Shown: piece after piece, positions 6,494 to 13,783 of the stretch
Layout of the letters: each line of letters starts with the position of its first letter
Numbering within the stretch: position 1 is the stretch's first letter
Assembly: GCA_030425745.1 (NCBI GenBank)
Contig: JAUHZW010000033.1
Span: 1 to 13,884 of the forward strand
Length of the DNA stretch: 13,884 nucleotides
Reading direction: 5' to 3'
Source: Actinomycetes bacterium
GTDB taxonomy: Bacteria > Actinomycetota > Actinomycetes > S36-B12
Made by a program: the position numbers and the translations under genes
The notes under the pieces: generated by a model
What the model was told of the DNA's origin: nothing
What the model saw: only the letters and a program-made list of their open reading frames with translations
The model's database searches: none

Positions 6494-6511
6494 GAGGGCA
6501 GGCAAACCTAA
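6493..6511. promoter_or_regulatory. Candidate DtxR/IdeR iron box (operator)
   Basis: TGAGGGCAGGCAAACCTAA matches the DtxR/IdeR consensus TTAGGTTAGGCTAACCTAA at 15 of 19 positions, with the right half nearly perfect (GCAAACCTAA) and the left half weaker. It overlaps the predicted start of transcription of the regulator gene and the -35 region of the photolyase promoter. The adjacent gene product carries a recognition helix of the DtxR type, so autoregulation by metal-loaded protein is the simplest reading. Binding is inferred, not shown. Confidence 0.6.
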
Positions 6512-6526
6512 GGGGCAGGAGGCCCG

Positions 6527-7216
6527 GTGAGCGACCTGATCGACACCACCGAGATGTACCTGCGCACCATCTTCGAACTGGAGGAGGAGGGCATCACGCC
6601 CATGCGGGCGCGTATCGCCGAGCGCCTCCACCAGAGCGGGCCCACCGTGTCGCAGACGGTCGCCCGGATGGAGCGCGACGGCCTCGTCGTCGTCGGCTCC
6701 GATCGACAGCTGGAGCTCACGCCCCTCGGCCGCACCGCGGCCGTGCGGGTCATGCGCAAGCACCGGCTGGCCGAGTGCATGCTCGTCGATGTCCTCGGTC
6801 TGCCCTGGGAGGAGGTGCACGCCGAGGCCTGTCGCTGGGAGCACGTGATGAGCGACTCCGTGGAGCGGCGCCTCGTCGAGCTCCTGGATCACCCCGCCAC
6901 GTCGCCCTACGGCAACCCGATCCCGGGGCTGGATGAACTCGCGGGCGGCTCGGCCCTCGACAGCGGGGGCACCGACGGCATGGTGCCGCTGACCGACGTG
7001 GCGCATCAGGAGGTCAGCCGCGTCATCGTGCGGCGCATGGCCGAGCCGATTCAGGAGGATGCCGCGGCCATGGCGCAGATGCATCGGATCGGGGTGACGC
7101 CGGGGGCCTCGGTCAAGGTGCACCGCTCGGCCGGCGGCGTGACGATCGGCAGTGCGGGGGAGTACGCAGAACTGTCGGACGACGTCGCCGTGCACGTCCT
7201 CGTCGAGACGGCGTAG
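6527..7216 (+). CDS. ideR: Iron-dependent transcriptional regulator, IdeR/DtxR type
   Basis: A 229-residue metal-dependent repressor. The N-terminal winged helix (about 1-70) has the recognition segment QSGPTVSQTVARMERDGL, which matches DtxR as I recall it. All DtxR metal ligands occur at the canonical numbers: primary site M10, C102, E105, H106; ancillary site H79, E83, H98. In the C-terminal SH3-like domain (about 150-229) E173 and Q176 correspond to DtxR E170 and Q173. Cys at 102 with Met at 10 indicates the Fe-sensing DtxR/IdeR branch rather than MntR. The linker (DELAGGSALDSGGTDG) is longer than in DtxR. In the family, Fe(II) loading allows two dimers to bind the 19-bp iron box and repress siderophore and uptake genes. 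It is divergent from the photolyase cassette, with an iron box in between, and convergent with the aldehyde dehydrogenase gene. Confidence 0.94.
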   Translation: MSDLIDTTEMYLRTIFELEEEGITPMRARIAERLHQSGPTVSQTVARMERDGLVVVGSDRQLELTPLGRTAAVRVMRKHRLAECMLVDVLGLPWEEVHAEACRWEHVMSDSVERRLVELLDHPATSPYGNPIPGLDELAGGSALDSGGTDGMVPLTDVAHQEVSRVIVRRMAEPIQEDAAAMAQMHRIGVTPGASVKVHRSAGGVTIGSAGEYAELSDDVAVHVLVETA

Positions 7217-7247
7217 CCCCACGAGGCATCGCGGGTCTGCTGGACTG

Positions 7248-8687
7248 TCAGCCCTCCTGGTTGATCTGCATGATGACGGCCTTCGGCTCGGTGAAGAACT
7301 CCCGGCTGAAGTTGCCGCCCTCGCGACCCACGCCGGAGTCGCCGACGCCGCCGAACGGCGCTCGGAGGTCACGGATGAAGAAGCAGTTGACCCACACGGT
7401 GCCGGCCTTGAGCTTGGCGGCCATGCGGTGAGCTCGCGAGAGGTTCTCGGTGAACACCATGGCGTTCAGGCCGTACTTGGTGTCGTTGGCCAAGGCGAGG
7501 GCCTCGGCCTCGGTGTCGAACTTCGTCGCCACGGTGACTGGGCCGAAGATCTCCTCCTTGACCACACGGGCATCCGCAGGGGCATCGGTGATGATCGTCG
7601 GCTTGACGCTCCAGCCGTCGCCCACGCCGCCAGTGATGACCTGGCCGCCCCCGAGGGCTTCGGTGCCGAGCTAGCTCTCAACCTTGGTGAAGTGCTCCTC
7701 GCTGGCCAGCGCAGACGAGAACTGGGTGGACGGATCCTTCGGGTCGCCCATGACCAGTGCCTCGGCGGCGGCCTTGTAGCGAGTGATGAACTCGTCGTAG
7801 ATGCCGCTCTGGACATACAGGCGGCTGCCGGCGAGGCAGACCTGGCCGGCGTTGCGGAAGATCGCCTCGATGGCCCAGTGCACGGCGTTGTCGAGGTCGG
7901 CGTCGTCAAAGATGATGTTGGCGCCCTTGCCGCCGAGCTCGAGGCTGACGGGGATGAGGTTCTTCGCGGCCACTCCGCTGATGACCTTGCCGGTGCCGGA
8001 CTCACCGGTGAAGGTGATGCGGTCGACATCAGGATTCTCGGTCAGCGCCGCGCCGGCGGAGTCGGGGCCGTAGCCGTGGACGACGTTGAGGACGCCGGGC
8101 GGGAAACCGGCCTCGATGGCCAGGCGCGCGAGGATCGTCGCGGATGTCGGGGTGTCCTCCGCCGGCTTCCACACGACGGTGTTGCCCCACGCGAGCGCCG
8201 GCATCACCTTCCAGGTGCCGAGCATGAGCGGGAAGTTCCAGGGCGAGATGGCGACCACCACGCCGACCGGCTCCCAGCGGCTGTATCCGTGGTGGCCGGT
8301 GTCCATGGGGTAGGCGTCGGCGAGCGAGCCGCGGGCGTGGTCGGCGAAGAAGCGCACGTTCAGGATCGAGCGGGTCACGTCATGGTGGGCCTGCGTGATG
8401 GGCTTGGCCATGTCTCGGGTGTCGGCCATGGCGAGCTCATCGGCATGCTCCTCCATGAGGTCGGCCAGCCGATGCATGAGCTGCTGGCGCTTCTCAAAGC
8501 CCATTCGCGGCCACGGGCCATTCTCGAAGGCCTCGCGGGCGGCCGCGACGGCGCGGTCAGCATCGGCCTTGCTACCCAGCGCGATGGTGGCCCACTGCTC
8601 GCGGGTGTAGGGGTCGATGTCCGGCATCGTGGCGCCATCGAGGGAGGGCACTTCTTCACCGTTGATGATGTGACCGAAGAACTCCAT
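7248..8687 (-). pseudogene. Aldehyde dehydrogenase, 2-hydroxymuconate-semialdehyde type, interrupted by an in-frame TAG
   Basis: Read from ATG 8687 (GGAAG ribosome site about 6 nt upstream) the frame gives 338 residues, a TAG at 7673-7671, then 140 more residues in the same frame to a normal C-terminus at 7248, 479 codons in all, a full ALDH length. The first part has PWNFP with N151, FTGES, the general base E250 in LELGGK, and nucleophile C284 in GQVCLAGSR. The part after the stop has KEEIFGPV and NCFFIRDLRAPFGGVG, whose RDLR segment resembles 2-hydroxymuconic or 5-carboxymethyl-2-hydroxymuconate semialdehyde dehydrogenases of aromatic meta-cleavage pathways. The stop follows KVES where the family usually has Tyr (TAC), so one base change explains it. 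The 338-residue product would lack part of the catalytic core and the oligomerisation segment. Alternatives are a sequencing error or readthrough. The gene follows an IclR regulator on the same strand. Confidence 0.75.
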
Positions 8688-8710
8688 GCTGCTTCCTTTC
8701 GTCTGATACG

Positions 8711-8716
8711 AGGCTA
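8711..8716 (-). promoter_or_regulatory. -10 element of the aldehyde dehydrogenase gene
   Basis: The minus strand reads TAGCCT (8716-8711), the same hexamer as before the photolyase, iclR and ideR genes. Transcription would start near 8704 and give a short leader containing the GGAAG ribosome site. No recognisable -35 box is present. Confidence 0.4.
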
Positions 8717-8744
8717 GACAGCCGGCGCCACCTCAGCGCGTGGG

Positions 8745-8761
8745 GTTCCCGAGGCCGGAAC
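8745..8761. promoter_or_regulatory. Inverted repeat upstream of the aldehyde dehydrogenase, possible IclR operator
   Basis: GTTCC (8745-8749) and GGAAC (8757-8761) form a 5-bp inverted repeat with a 7-nt spacer, about 41-57 nt upstream of the predicted aldehyde dehydrogenase transcription start and just after the iclR stop codon. IclR-family proteins often bind short palindromes at such positions, but there is no proven consensus to match. Confidence 0.28.
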
Positions 8762-8778
8762 GGCTCCGACTCTGGCCC

Positions 8779-9561
8779 TCACCCTTCGGTCGGCTCTCTT
8801 CCACGGCCGCTCATCAGTTGCGTGAGCCGCTTCGCGGCGGCCTGCAGGAGCCGGGCCTGACGGTCGGGATGCTCGCCGAGTTCCTGTGCCGATCCGGTCA
8901 GGGAGATGGCGGCCATGGCACTGCCGTGTGAGTCCAGAACCGGAGCAGCGACCGAGGCGAGCTGTGGCATGAGTTCCTGACGGGAGACCGCGTACCCGTG
9001 GCGGCGGATGGTTGCGAGCTCCGCGTGGAATCTGTCCTCATCCGTGATGGTGTATCGGGTGAAAGACGGAAACCCTGCCTCGATCCGTGCCTGCAGTGCC
9101 ACCGGATCGTAGGCGCACAGGACCTTGCCCGACGATGTCGCGTGCAGGGGCCACCGCCGGCGGTACTGCTCGATCGCCTGCATGCCACGCAGAGTGGCGA
9201 GACGCTCGAGGAACAGGACATCCGAGCCCTGCGCAATGGAGAGATGGACGGTCCACCCACTGGCTTCGCGCAGTTGCTCGAGGAGGGTCTTGGAGCGACG
9301 CCGCAGTTCAAGCCGAGCAAGCGCCAGATGGCCGAGTTCGAATAGGTGGATGCCCAGTCGATAGCGCCCGGTCGACGAGTTCTGCTCGATGATGTTCCGG
9401 GTGGCAAGGGTGGTGAGCAGTCGGTGCGCGGTGCTCTTCGCTACGCCCAACCGCCGCGCGACATCCGATACGCCGAGTTCCTCGTCTTCGAGGAAGCAGT
9501 CCAAGAGGTCAAGAGCGGACGCGACCGACGTGAGCCCCCCTTCGACCTCATGCTCCGCCAT
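8779..9561 (-). CDS. IclR-family transcriptional regulator
   Basis: A 260-residue regulator. Residues 10-70 form the winged helix-turn-helix: SALDLLDCFLEDEE, then LGVSDVARRLGVAKSTAHRL with the VAKSTAHRLLTTL recognition helix, and a wing ending in GRYRLG. Residues about 85-250 match the GAF-like IclR effector domain, including HATSSGKVLCAY (typical HATA-x-GK-x-LLA), RRHGYAVSRQEL, and the closing SVAAPVLDSHGSAMAAISLTG. The protein senses a small molecule, often an aromatic or central-metabolism acid, and represses or activates neighbouring genes. Its likely target is the aldehyde dehydrogenase 91 nt downstream on the same strand, and probably itself. ATG at 9561 fits the leaderless promoter. 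The effector is unknown. Confidence 0.92.
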   Translation of the reverse strand: MAEHEVEGGLTSVASALDLLDCFLEDEELGVSDVARRLGVAKSTAHRLLTTLATRNIIEQNSSTGRYRLGIHLFELGHLALARLELRRRSKTLLEQLREASGWTVHLSIAQGSDVLFLERLATLRGMQAIEQYRRRWPLHATSSGKVLCAYDPVALQARIEAGFPSFTRYTITDEDRFHAELATIRRHGYAVSRQELMPQLASVAAPVLDSHGSAMAAISLTGSAQELGEHPDRQARLLQAAAKRLTQLMSGRGREPTEG

Positions 9562-9579
9562 GATCGCAGGCTACCTGCG
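9562..9579 (-). promoter_or_regulatory. Leaderless iclR promoter with a palindrome over the -10
   Basis: On the minus strand TAGCCT (9573-9568) is followed by six bases and the ATG at 9561. The same bases sit in a perfect inverted repeat CGCAGG-CTA-CCTGCG (9565-9579) with 6-bp arms and a 3-nt spacer. A protein bound to it would cover the -10 element, the usual position for autorepression by a dimeric regulator. Nothing shows that IclR binds it. Confidence 0.48.
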
Positions 9580-9644
9580 CGCCGGGGATTCCCAGCGCCA
9601 CACCAGAACGGTAGATGAGCAGCAGCCGTGCCTCCGCCGTGAGC

Positions 9645-9656
9645 TAAGTTGCGGAC
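9645..9656 (+). promoter_or_regulatory. Leaderless promoter of the InlB-repeat/DOMON gene
   Basis: TAAGTT (9645-9650) is followed by six bases and the ATG at 9657. There is no Shine-Dalgarno sequence. The promoter shares a 95-nt divergent gap with iclR; the rest of the gap shows no further clear element. Confidence 0.48.
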
Positions 9657-11198
9657 ATGAAGGGGATCGGGGCGGTAGTCGCGATCCCTTCTGTTGCGCT
9701 CGGTCTGCTGATGGGGGCCTCCCCCGCTCGTGCTGCGTCCGCCTCGCCGGCATCAGTGGCGGTCGACTGTGGAATCACTGGTGGCGTCGTCGACACGACG
9801 ATCACCGGGCGCGTGGGAGACACCGCGGTTCTTATGAACACGTCCGGAACGTGCACTCTCTCCTCCCTTTCTGGAGTCGTGACCGCGACGAACCTGACTG
9901 GCGGATCAAACGACGAACTTGCTTCGGGAACCACCTCTACGCTGACGATCGTGGCTGCGGGAGCATTCACCGTCACGCCGAGCGCCGGCACCGCCGGAAC
10001 CTTCACGGTCGTCATCGGCGACCCCAATCCGGCTCCCGAGTACGTCATCACGTTCGACGCCAACGGGGGCGACTGCTCAAGCAACCCGCTGGTCATTACC
10101 GCAGCGGCGCGAGACTGGTACGCCGCGCCGACGGATGGCACGGGCTCCTTCCAGTGCCATCGCGATGACTACCACCTGATCGGCTGGAGTCACGGATCGA
10201 CGATCGCTCTGCCCGGGGCCGCGGCCCAGGTGCCCGACATCGTTCTCCCGAAACCCGATCCAGCAACCGGAACCGTTCCTGAAGTGAAGCACGCGACGGC
10301 GGCTGACCACGTGACCCTGTACGCCGTGTGGGTCCCTGACGGTGTCGAGATCACCTACGACGCGAATGTGGCCGCGCAGGATGCCTGCGTCGACGGCGCC
10401 GGAAACAACCTCCCGCCGTCGCAGCGCACCACCTCGAAGCGCGTCTACTACGCCAGCAGCAACCACACGGTCGCCTCGACGGCGCCCTGCTCCCCGGTCG
10501 ATGCCGCGGGAAGCCCACTGCCCCTGAAGGGCTGGGCCCTGAGCGGAGATGGTGATCCCGTCTTCATCCCAGGAGAATCCATCGCGAAGCAGCGTTTCCG
10601 CTCGTCCGAGCGTCCTGGTCTCGAGACGGGAAAGACTGCGACGCTCTACGCCAAGTGGGGAAATTCGGAGAGTTACGGCAGCGAGTACTGGGTTGTCGAC
10701 GACAACTTCACGGTCCGATACAGCGTGGACACCGCCACCCAGGAGATGCTCCTCACCTTCACGCTGACGAACGGCAAGAGCGGGTGGATGGGGCTGACCT
10801 TCAATGAGTTCATGTTCCCCGGCGACTCCATCGTGGCCTGGTGGGATGACGAGGCCGGTCAGCCCATGGCTCTCGACCTCTACAACCCGGGCATTCCGGA
10901 GCTGTCAAGCTTCCCCGCTCCCCTACAGGACACGAATCCCGCCATCATGGTCCCGGGCGGCGACCCCTACTACAACAAGGACAACATCATCTCGGTCGAC
11001 GGCAGCCAGATTGGCGGAGTCACGACGATCACGGTTCGACGAGAGCTGATCACGCAGGACATCCTCGACTTCCAGATCTATCCCGATCAGCTGTTCCATG
11101 TGGTCGCGGCCTACAACGATTCGGTGGGGTGGAACACGGAGTACGACGCTCAGCAGGCGGAGCACACGGCCTACGGTGCAGACACTTGGGGCTTCTGA
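9657..11198 (+). CDS. Secreted protein with two InlB/Listeria-Bacteroides repeats and a C-terminal DOMON domain
   Basis: A 513-residue exported protein. A signal peptide (hydrophobic 4-20, cleavage likely after SPARA at 26) leads into a Thr/Gly/Ala-rich beta module (30-121) with one Cys pair (C38, C66). Two InlB-type repeats follow: 129-225 (ITFDANGG ... HLIGW ... VTLYAVW) and 230-334 (ITYDAN ... LKGWA ... ATLYAKW), each enlarged by an insert carrying two Cys (C140/C167; C244/C278). Residues 343-513 fit a DOMON beta-sandwich: FTVRYSVD, GWMGLTF, GDSIVAWWDD, TTITVRREL, HVVAAYND, then EHTAYG. M386 and H503 fall where DOMON cytochromes place haem ligands. There is no LPXTG motif or C-terminal membrane helix, so it is probably released or held non-covalently. 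Haem or sugar binding is inferred. I do not know this exact architecture as a named family. It has no same-strand partner. Confidence 0.85.
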   Translation: MKGIGAVVAIPSVALGLLMGASPARAASASPASVAVDCGITGGVVDTTITGRVGDTAVLMNTSGTCTLSSLSGVVTATNLTGGSNDELASGTTSTLTIVAAGAFTVTPSAGTAGTFTVVIGDPNPAPEYVITFDANGGDCSSNPLVITAAARDWYAAPTDGTGSFQCHRDDYHLIGWSHGSTIALPGAAAQVPDIVLPKPDPATGTVPEVKHATAADHVTLYAVWVPDGVEITYDANVAAQDACVDGAGNNLPPSQRTTSKRVYYASSNHTVASTAPCSPVDAAGSPLPLKGWALSGDGDPVFIPGESIAKQRFRSSERPGLETGKTATLYAKWGNSESYGSEYWVVDDNFTVRYSVDTATQEMLLTFTLTNGKSGWMGLTFNEFMFPGDSIVAWWDDEAGQPMALDLYNPGIPELSSFPAPLQDTNPAIMVPGGDPYYNKDNIISVDGSQIGGVTTITVRRELITQDILDFQIYPDQLFHVVAAYNDSVGWNTEYDAQQAEHTAYGADTWGF

Positions 11199-11246
11199 CC
11201 GTTCGGCACTCCGCCCCGACCCACCAGCGACGAGGCATCGGGCTTG

Positions 11247-13688
11247 TCAGGGGGTGGGGGAGGCGAGGGCGAGCTCCAAGAGCTCGTCCGGGCTGACGGC
11301 CGGGCTCTTGAGGAAGCCCTGGTAGCGGTCACAACTCAGCGTCTGCAGGATCTCCAACTGCGAGGGCTTCTCGACGCCCTCGGCCAGCACCTGCAGCCCG
11401 AGATGGTGGCCGAGGTCGATGATGGCCGCCACGATCGAGCGGGCGCTGGCATCCTCCTCCATGCCGGCGATGAACTCGCGGTCGATCTTCAGGATGTCCA
11501 GCGGGTACTGCTTGAGGTAGGCGAACGACGAATAGCCCGTGCCGAAGTCATCAATCGCCAGCCCCACCCCGAGCCTGCCCAGTTCGGTGATCCGCTCGAC
11601 CGTCGATCGTGCGGGGTGCAGAAGCGTGGACTCGGTGAGCTCAAGGGTCAGGTGCTCTGGAGTCAGTCCGTTCTCCCGCAGGGCTGTCTTCACACGCTCG
11701 ATGAAGCCGTCACCGGCGAGCTGAGGGGCAGTCACATTCACCGACACGTAGGGCTCGGACACTCCCGCGGCTGCCCAAGCGGCCATCTGTCGGCAGGCCT
11801 CCTCCAGGCCCCAGGCATCCATGTCCTCGATCAGCCCCACATCCTCAGCCAGGGGGATGAACGTGCCGGGCGGAACTTCCCCCAGTTCCGGCGAATGCCA
11901 ACGCATCAGAGCCTCGGCCCCGACCAAGGCGCCGGACGCCACCTCCCAGATCGGCTGGTAGGCCAGACGGAACTCTCCGTCCAGCCAGCCCTGTCGCAGC
12001 TGACCCAATCGGATCAGCCGATCGCGCGACCCGGAGGAGAAATCGTCGGAGTAGAAGGCGACGTGACCGGCACCCTCACCTTTGGCGACCTGAAGGGCCA
12101 CGGAGGCCCGTTGGGTGGCTGCCTCCGCCGAGACGATGGCATCGGGCAGGAGCACTGCCCCGACGCAGGCGGTGACGTAGATGTCGGCGACCTCGGGAAT
12201 CACCAGAACGGCGTCGATGACGGTGAGCATCCTGCGGGTGATGGTCTCCGCCTCAGCACGATTGCGCAGCCCGCTGAGCAGGATGGCGAACTCATCTCCC
12301 GAGTAGCGAGACAGCACATCGCCGGGACGGATCACGGTCTGGAGGCGCTCGCTGATCTGGCGCACCACCTCCTCGCCGGTGTCGAACCCGAAGGCCTCGT
12401 TGACCCGCTTGAAGTCGTCCAGATTGAGCAGAAGGCACGCGCTGGTCTGACCGGACTGCCGCAGGGACCGCAGTTCGACAGCCAGCCGGTTGAGGAACAG
12501 GTCGCGGTTCGGCAGTCCGGTGATGCGGTCGTAGTGCAGAACGGACTCCAACCGCGCCTCCTCGGCCCGGATCCGCTCGCCGAGGTCGGCCATCTGGGCC
12601 ACCCAACTGGACACCTGTCCCTCGGCGTCGCGGACGGGGTTGAGGCTCAGCAGCACGTCGCGGAAGGAACCGTCAGCGCACCAGAGTCGGTGTTGGCCTC
12701 GGTAGCCGCGCTCCTCGCCCAGGACGTCATCCAGATCCTCGGCCGCGGGGGTGATCGACGTCGCCGCCTCGAGGAAGGTGAGCGGCCGTCCGATGACCTC
12801 ATCGGGCAGCCAGTCCGTCAGGGTGACGAATGCCGGATTGACCGCACTGATGAGCCCGGCCCTGTCCACGAGGACGATCCCCTCGAGAGCATGCTCGAAC
12901 ACGGTGCTGGCCTCACGGACCTGACGCGCATACGCCTCCCGCTCGGTGACGTCGTGAACGATCAGGAACTGCAGGGCGCGGCCATCGACGGTCAGGGGCG
13001 AGGAATGCACCTCCACCATGCGGGTGCTTCCGTCTCCCCGACGGTGGGCGACGAACTCGGCGTCGGGCAAGAGGTCTGCAACCTCGGTGGGGCGCGTCAC
13101 AGCTGAGAGGTCACCTGCCTCGAGATCCGTGATCGACATGGTCGCCAGCTCGCTGGCCTCCATGCCGTAGAAGTCGGCCGCCGCCGTGTTGGCGTCGACG
13201 ATGCTGCCTGTCACGGGATCGATGAGCAGCATGATCGACGCGTGGGACTCGAACATCGTGGAGAAACGACGCTCCGATGCCTGCAGCGCCTCGACCATGG
13301 CCTGCTTGTCACTGATGTCCTCGTGCGTGCCGACCATGCGCGCCGGCTGGCCGTCCGAAGTCCACTCGACGATGCGTCCGCGGTCGTGGACCCACACCCA
13401 GTGGCCGTCCCGGTGGCGCATGCGCGCCTCGATGTCGTAGTAGGGAGCTCGGCCGGCGATGTGCTCGTTGATCGCGGCATTCGACGCCTCGAGATCATCG
13501 GGATGGGCGAAGCTCATCCACGTCTCGATGGATGTTGGCTCCAGCTCCTCGAGCGTGTAGCCGATGATCTCGGCCCAGCGTTCGTTGAAGACGGTCTCGC
13601 CCGTCACCATGTCCCAGTCCCACAGGCCCAGGCGGGTTCCGGCCATGGCGAGTTCGAGTCGGCCCCGATCCTCCGCCGAAGTGCTCAT
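11247..13688 (-). CDS. Triple-PAS GGDEF-EAL protein, probable c-di-GMP phosphodiesterase
   Basis: An 813-residue cytoplasmic signalling protein without membrane helices. It has three PAS domains (about 10-130, with a PAS_3/PAC-like end at VGTHEDISDKQ; 138-252; 257-378), a GGDEF domain (383-545) and an EAL domain (560-805). In the GGDEF domain the first metal Asp of the usual DLD is Asn (N422 in LNLDDFK), the following site is TGEE rather than AGDE, and the signature is SGDEF (463-467); the RxxD inhibitory site is kept as RPGD (454-457). The EAL domain keeps EALMRW (E592), NVTAPQL (N651), LELTES (E686), DDFGTGYSS (D713, D714), KIDREF (K734) and AEGVE (E770). This suggests an active phosphodiesterase tuned by PAS ligands and by GTP or c-di-GMP at the degenerate GGDEF. 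ATG at 13688 is the likely start; no clear ribosome site or TANNNT-N6 element is seen before it. Confidence 0.92.
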   Translation of the reverse strand: MSTSAEDRGRLELAMAGTRLGLWDWDMVTGETVFNERWAEIIGYTLEELEPTSIETWMSFAHPDDLEASNAAINEHIAGRAPYYDIEARMRHRDGHWVWVHDRGRIVEWTSDGQPARMVGTHEDISDKQAMVEALQASERRFSTMFESHASIMLLIDPVTGSIVDANTAAADFYGMEASELATMSITDLEAGDLSAVTRPTEVADLLPDAEFVAHRRGDGSTRMVEVHSSPLTVDGRALQFLIVHDVTEREAYARQVREASTVFEHALEGIVLVDRAGLISAVNPAFVTLTDWLPDEVIGRPLTFLEAATSITPAAEDLDDVLGEERGYRGQHRLWCADGSFRDVLLSLNPVRDAEGQVSSWVAQMADLGERIRAEEARLESVLHYDRITGLPNRDLFLNRLAVELRSLRQSGQTSACLLLNLDDFKRVNEAFGFDTGEEVVRQISERLQTVIRPGDVLSRYSGDEFAILLSGLRNRAEAETITRRMLTVIDAVLVIPEVADIYVTACVGAVLLPDAIVSAEAATQRASVALQVAKGEGAGHVAFYSDDFSSGSRDRLIRLGQLRQGWLDGEFRLAYQPIWEVASGALVGAEALMRWHSPELGEVPPGTFIPLAEDVGLIEDMDAWGLEEACRQMAAWAAAGVSEPYVSVNVTAPQLAGDGFIERVKTALRENGLTPEHLTLELTESTLLHPARSTVERITELGRLGVGLAIDDFGTGYSSFAYLKQYPLDILKIDREFIAGMEEDASARSIVAAIIDLGHHLGLQVLAEGVEKPSQLEILQTLSCDRYQGFLKSPAVSPDELLELALASPTP

Positions 13689-13783
13689 CCCCAGTGATCC
13701 CTACCGGGCAGCCCCGTGCCCTGACTCCTGTACGCAGAATCGAGGGTAACCGGCCCGCACCCCGGTGAACAGGGTTTCGCCTC

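Noticed and set aside
7671..7673. Pyrrolysine or other programmed recoding at the amber codon
   Set aside because: No pyl genes are in the window, the family is not known to use pyrrolysine, and the expected residue is Tyr, one base from TAG. A point mutation or sequencing error is simpler.
7152..8717. A 521-codon open plus-strand frame opposite the aldehyde dehydrogenase
   Set aside because: It starts inside the ideR gene, has no ribosome site, shows low-complexity Gly/Val/Asp/Arg composition typical of the antisense of a GC-rich gene, and the opposite strand carries clear aldehyde dehydrogenase motifs.
11215..11242. Bidirectional terminator between the convergent InlB/DOMON and GGDEF-EAL genes
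   Set aside because: CCCGA and TCGGG can pair, but only over 5 bp with an 18-nt loop and no U tract on either side, too weak to annotate.
11244..13106. A 620-codon open plus-strand frame opposite the PAS-GGDEF-EAL gene
   Set aside because: It shadows a gene with clear PAS, GGDEF and EAL motifs. The long opening follows from codon bias, and no domain is recognisable in it.
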